Shown here: positions 60,731 through 64,000 of the stretch, piece after piece
Numbering within the stretch: the stretch's first letter is position 1
Layout of the letters: the number at the start of each line of letters is the position of its first letter
Assembly: GCF_026230105.1 (NCBI RefSeq)
Contig: NC_079485.1
Coordinates: 22,673,572-22,737,571 of the forward strand
Length of the DNA stretch: 64,000 nt
Source of the DNA: Diorhabda sublineata
Taxonomy: Eukaryota; Arthropoda; Insecta; Coleoptera; Chrysomelidae
Direction: 5' to 3'
Translations under genes and position numbers: made by a program
The notes under the pieces: model-generated
The model's input: the letters and a program-made list of their open reading frames with translations, nothing else
Database searches by the model: none
Told to the model about the DNA's origin: nothing

Positions 60731-61649
60731 ATCCACATGGTGACCGAGCCTCCAGGATTACACACGGATCTAATATCCATTCTTCTTTTGACCTGCACAC
60801 AAACACTCTTCTCGATCCAAAAACCTGGAACTTCAACTTATCACTCCATCAAATTCTCTCTCACTCTTCATGCGTCCAATTTTTATGTTCTTTAGACCAC
60901 TGCAACCTTTTAATTTTATTTTGACTTCTTTAAAGGGGTTTCTTTACTGCCACCCTTCGAAAAATGTTTTCTCAATCTACTTTTCACTGTAGAAATACTC
61001 AAAGACAGATTCCTAGATTAATTGATCTTAGCTGCTAAGTCTGGGTCCTTAAGTCGTTTATCACGTTTACTGATCAATACAATATGTTTATCTTTAGGAG
61101 TTGTGGTTTTTCGAGGCCGCCTTGAACATTTTCTATCGCCAAAGCTCCTCCTAGTGGATGCATATTTTTTTCACGTTGTAGGTATTTTTAATTCGGCGGC
61201 AATGGTTATTTTTGCCTAGACTAATTAATGCACGAGTTTCAACAGATATTTCCTTGGTTTTAGCTATTTAAAAACTTGCGAAAACGAAAACAATTCGAAT
61301 ACGAACAAAAAAGATATCTCGGTCCGAAAAGTATAAATCACAGGACGTTTTTGAGTCTTGCAGGGCTAACTGGGACTAAACTACAATCATAAACACCGAA
61401 GAAATAATTTACAGTCAAAGATTAATGAACAAATCATCCGGTACTTGCAAGTTTTATCTTGTCGCACTCATCAACAAAATATAAGCATGCGCTGGTATAA
61501 AGTAAACATGGGAACACTATTATTTTCGGTTCGTAAGACACAGTTTCGACCTTCGGTTGACAATATGAAACAGAAATTTGTAAAAGTGTATTATTTTGAA
61601 ATTGAATGAATGGATTATGGGGTAGGCAAAAACTTTTAACCGGTAGTGT
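60690..61649 (-). mobile_element. Tc1-type transposase relic with one TIR
   Basis: The minus strand from 61649: terminus CACTACCGGTTAAAAGTTTT, then TIAAELKIPTT, RKCSRRPRKTTTPKDKHIVL, DPDLAAKIN, STVKSRLRKHFSKGGSKETP and VFVCRSKEEWILDPCV. These are HTH, GRPR-like hook and early catalytic blocks of Tc1. The catalytic centre and other TIR are missing; it stops inside the tandem repeat. Confidence 0.75.
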
Positions 61650-64000
61650 GAAAACAATTATTTTTTTATAAAGATTTGTAGCTTTCTTGGTTTTGAGAAT
61701 ATATTGTGTCAGCTATGTATTGGATTGGATTGAATGAACTGAGGAAATATGAATATTACAAAAAATTGAGGAAACTATACGAGAAATAGTCAAATTCGAG
61801 AAATCAAATTTCATGAGTACAAATAGGCAGTTACAAGAAGTAAAGAAAAGCAGAAAAATATTTAACAAAGGAACTATTATCATAAACAAAGTAATTACAC
61901 GTAAATTGAATGGAAAGCTTTGCTATTCTTGGTATTTTGATTTTTCAATTGAATTATTTTTCTTTATAATTTCTTATAAGTTAATATCAATACAAGTGTG
62001 AATTACTAATATTGTGTTCGAAATCCATATTCATACATTTTTTTAAATATAAGTCGAAATTTCGTATTTTTGATACAACGTGGTCCGTGGCAAGATGATA
62101 ATAATACGCGCCTGGGCTTAAGCTCCCTTCTATAAAAGGGAAGCATCAACAAGGGGATTTTTGTCTTTACATGACTATATTTCCAAAGTATTTCTGTTAT
62201 CAATAAGCCGTACAAGAATATTGTTTTCATAACATCACCATGCGTGCCGGTGGTACACTGGTATTAATTCGAAATCTTGTTGAAACAATAAAAGTGTTTT
62301 GAAGAATTCGTTCGGAGATATATCAAAAATCGAATAGTGAAGACTTATGAATACAGAAATTAAGTAAACGAAAAACATAGTTAAAAGAAAAACAAAACAA
62401 AAAAAGAAATGACTGCGATGGTAATAGTACTAACAAAGAAAACTATGTTTCTATCTCTAAATAATAGATTAGGTATATATGTCTCTTTATAGAGATGAAA
62501 GTCATGAAATAAATAAATAACAAATAAAAATGAGGCTGCATGGAGAGAGAATAGAGTGTTCACCCTTTGATGCAAACTTTTACTCCGATGCCAGAGTCTT
62601 CCTATTCACGAAATAGCGTATTTATTGTTACTACCCGGCCGCTGCAAATGTATAGAGATGTTGGTAGATGTGTACAGCTTCCTCAATATAACCCTTTTCC
62701 CTTTTAGATATAGTGAGATCGGAAGATATAGAAGTGTGAAGTCAGGTCTTCATTTTCTGCGAACTATCCAGCAGTGCAAAAAAATTAAGAAAGCATCGTA
62801 GAGCTAGGTGCCAATGGAGCGGAGTTCTATTCTATCGCCAAATGAGATTTGTGAATATTTCATAACTTAAAGGAGTTGCCATTGTTCCAGCATGTCTAAG
62901 TACGCTGTTTTTGTAAATAAAAAGGGTACAGAAGCTTTGAACGAAGTTATGTATAAAACACAATTATCTTCGTCAAGTCGCTCTAATATTGTAACGTTCA
63001 ATGTGGATTTTGCAAACCCCATATATATGTATGTTAAGTTTTCAATTAAAATGGTTGGGCTATTCCAAGCTCCCTACTAGCTCTATTTGGTAGACTTGAA
63101 CCGAGAGCAAAACTTTTTTCTATATATCAGCACTATCTTCAGACATATGCGGTAAGCGTGTAGTTCTCTTTTATACTCATTTCTATTATGTTCAAACTGC
63201 TTAAAGCAACGTATAATAAGCCTCTAATTAGGGGTTACATATTGAATTTGCAAGCTCAACCTTCTTTTCTACAGTAGCGATGAGAAAGCAAGACTTCTTA
63301 CTCTCCAAGCTTTTGTCAATTCTATTATATCCTGATGAAATTAACGAGCTTCTACACGTGATAGAAAATGAGTTAGATTTAATTGAAAGTTCTTAGAGTA
63401 TATTAACGATATTCAACAAAACCACTTGATGTTAAATTCCGTTGATAGTTCAAACAAACAGTTCGTACTTCTCTATGAAACTACCCCTTGTGAACCGCCC
63501 TTGTTTTAGAAGCACACCCTTCCATGCCTACAAAATATATTTTGATATCATCGTTTCAAGGTTTTTAAGTTGTGATTGAGAATTTATAGTGGTTGATATG
63601 GCGTGGTTTTGGGGTTTGTTGCTTTATCACATTACATTATATGGCACGTGTGTCTTATTGCTTTGTCGCTTTACTTTTATCAAATTCTCTTTGAATCGCT
63701 TCTTAAAAGAGCTTGCGATTCAATCATATGTGTGTATGTGTTTTCTTTTTTTTTGAATTTGGATTTTATAATATATATTACAGTATTTACAAGTTAAGTT
63801 TTCGTCTTAAGATACTGTTAACGGCAGTGGAATAGAATGAAAGCCTTACAACTCAAATGCTACTGACAGAATATATCTACTAATCAACTTCTGCCTAAGA
63901 AAAAGATATTAAACAGCTATAAAAACAATAGATTAACATTATCCGAGCAAGGAAAGGCAATTTTAGTTTGGTACTTATAACCAATATTCAGAGTTTATAT
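61650..64000. other. No recognised feature
   Basis: AT-rich sequence. Short open frames (61813-62001, 62892-63080, 63603-63797) lack family resemblance and look random. Confidence 0.5.

Noticed and set aside
62892..63080. 62 aa ORF MSKYAVFVNKKGTEALNEVM
   Set aside because: No recognisable homologue or neighbouring exon; not distinguishable from a chance frame.

Overview
The window is AT-rich animal DNA (about 70% A+T by eye) with split genes, heavy transposon load and no bacterial-style gene packing. An insect is the best fit. The one host gene reads like an insect ceramide glucosyltransferase. Mariner, piggyBac, Tc1 and Jockey/I/RTE-type elements dominate, and short CCTAA/TTAGG runs match the common insect telomere repeat. 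I cannot settle the order.

The only intact host gene is the 3' part of ceramide glucosyltransferase (GlcT, UGCG family) on the + strand. Five coding exons are visible: 12737-12919, 13156-13268, 16955-17220, 49377-49566 and 54025-54204, with phases that agree at every junction and an open frame to the stop at 54202-54204. The exon(s) for the first ~85-90 residues were not found upstream. Intron 3 is about 32.2 kb and cuts the Arg codon of the (Q/R)xxRW catalytic motif.

Nearly all other recognisable content is mobile-element debris. 1-12.6 kb: the arms of a Tc1/mariner-like element, one holding a nested mariner; two irritans-type mariner relics; I-type and RTE-type retrotransposon scraps; and a pair of inverted repeats with a perfectly identical 221 bp core. 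13.3-17 kb (intron 2): a mariner deletion derivative, a retrotransposon tail, a Cys-rich broken reading frame and a hairpin repeat. 17.2-49.4 kb (intron 3): Jockey/I-type RNase H and RT fragments, several mariners, a Tc1 relic, two piggyBac relics (one bounded by TTAA-like sites), a foldback element with sub-repeated arms, a ~400 bp MITE, and fragments of two recurrent arthropod repeat-associated proteins. 49.6-54.0 kb (intron 4): a mariner with both ends, and a probable MITE carrying a retrotransposon 3' end. Past the gene: an RTE/BovB-like RT relic (57.1-59 kb), TA microsatellites, a diverged ~250-280 bp tandem repeat and a Tc1-like transposase relic.

No tRNA, rRNA, CRISPR or complete second host gene was seen. 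The candidates for something unusual are the 221 bp identical core, the foldback with a small internal ORF (32.6-33.4 kb), and an unrecognised small membrane-protein-like ORF (20.36-20.60 kb).
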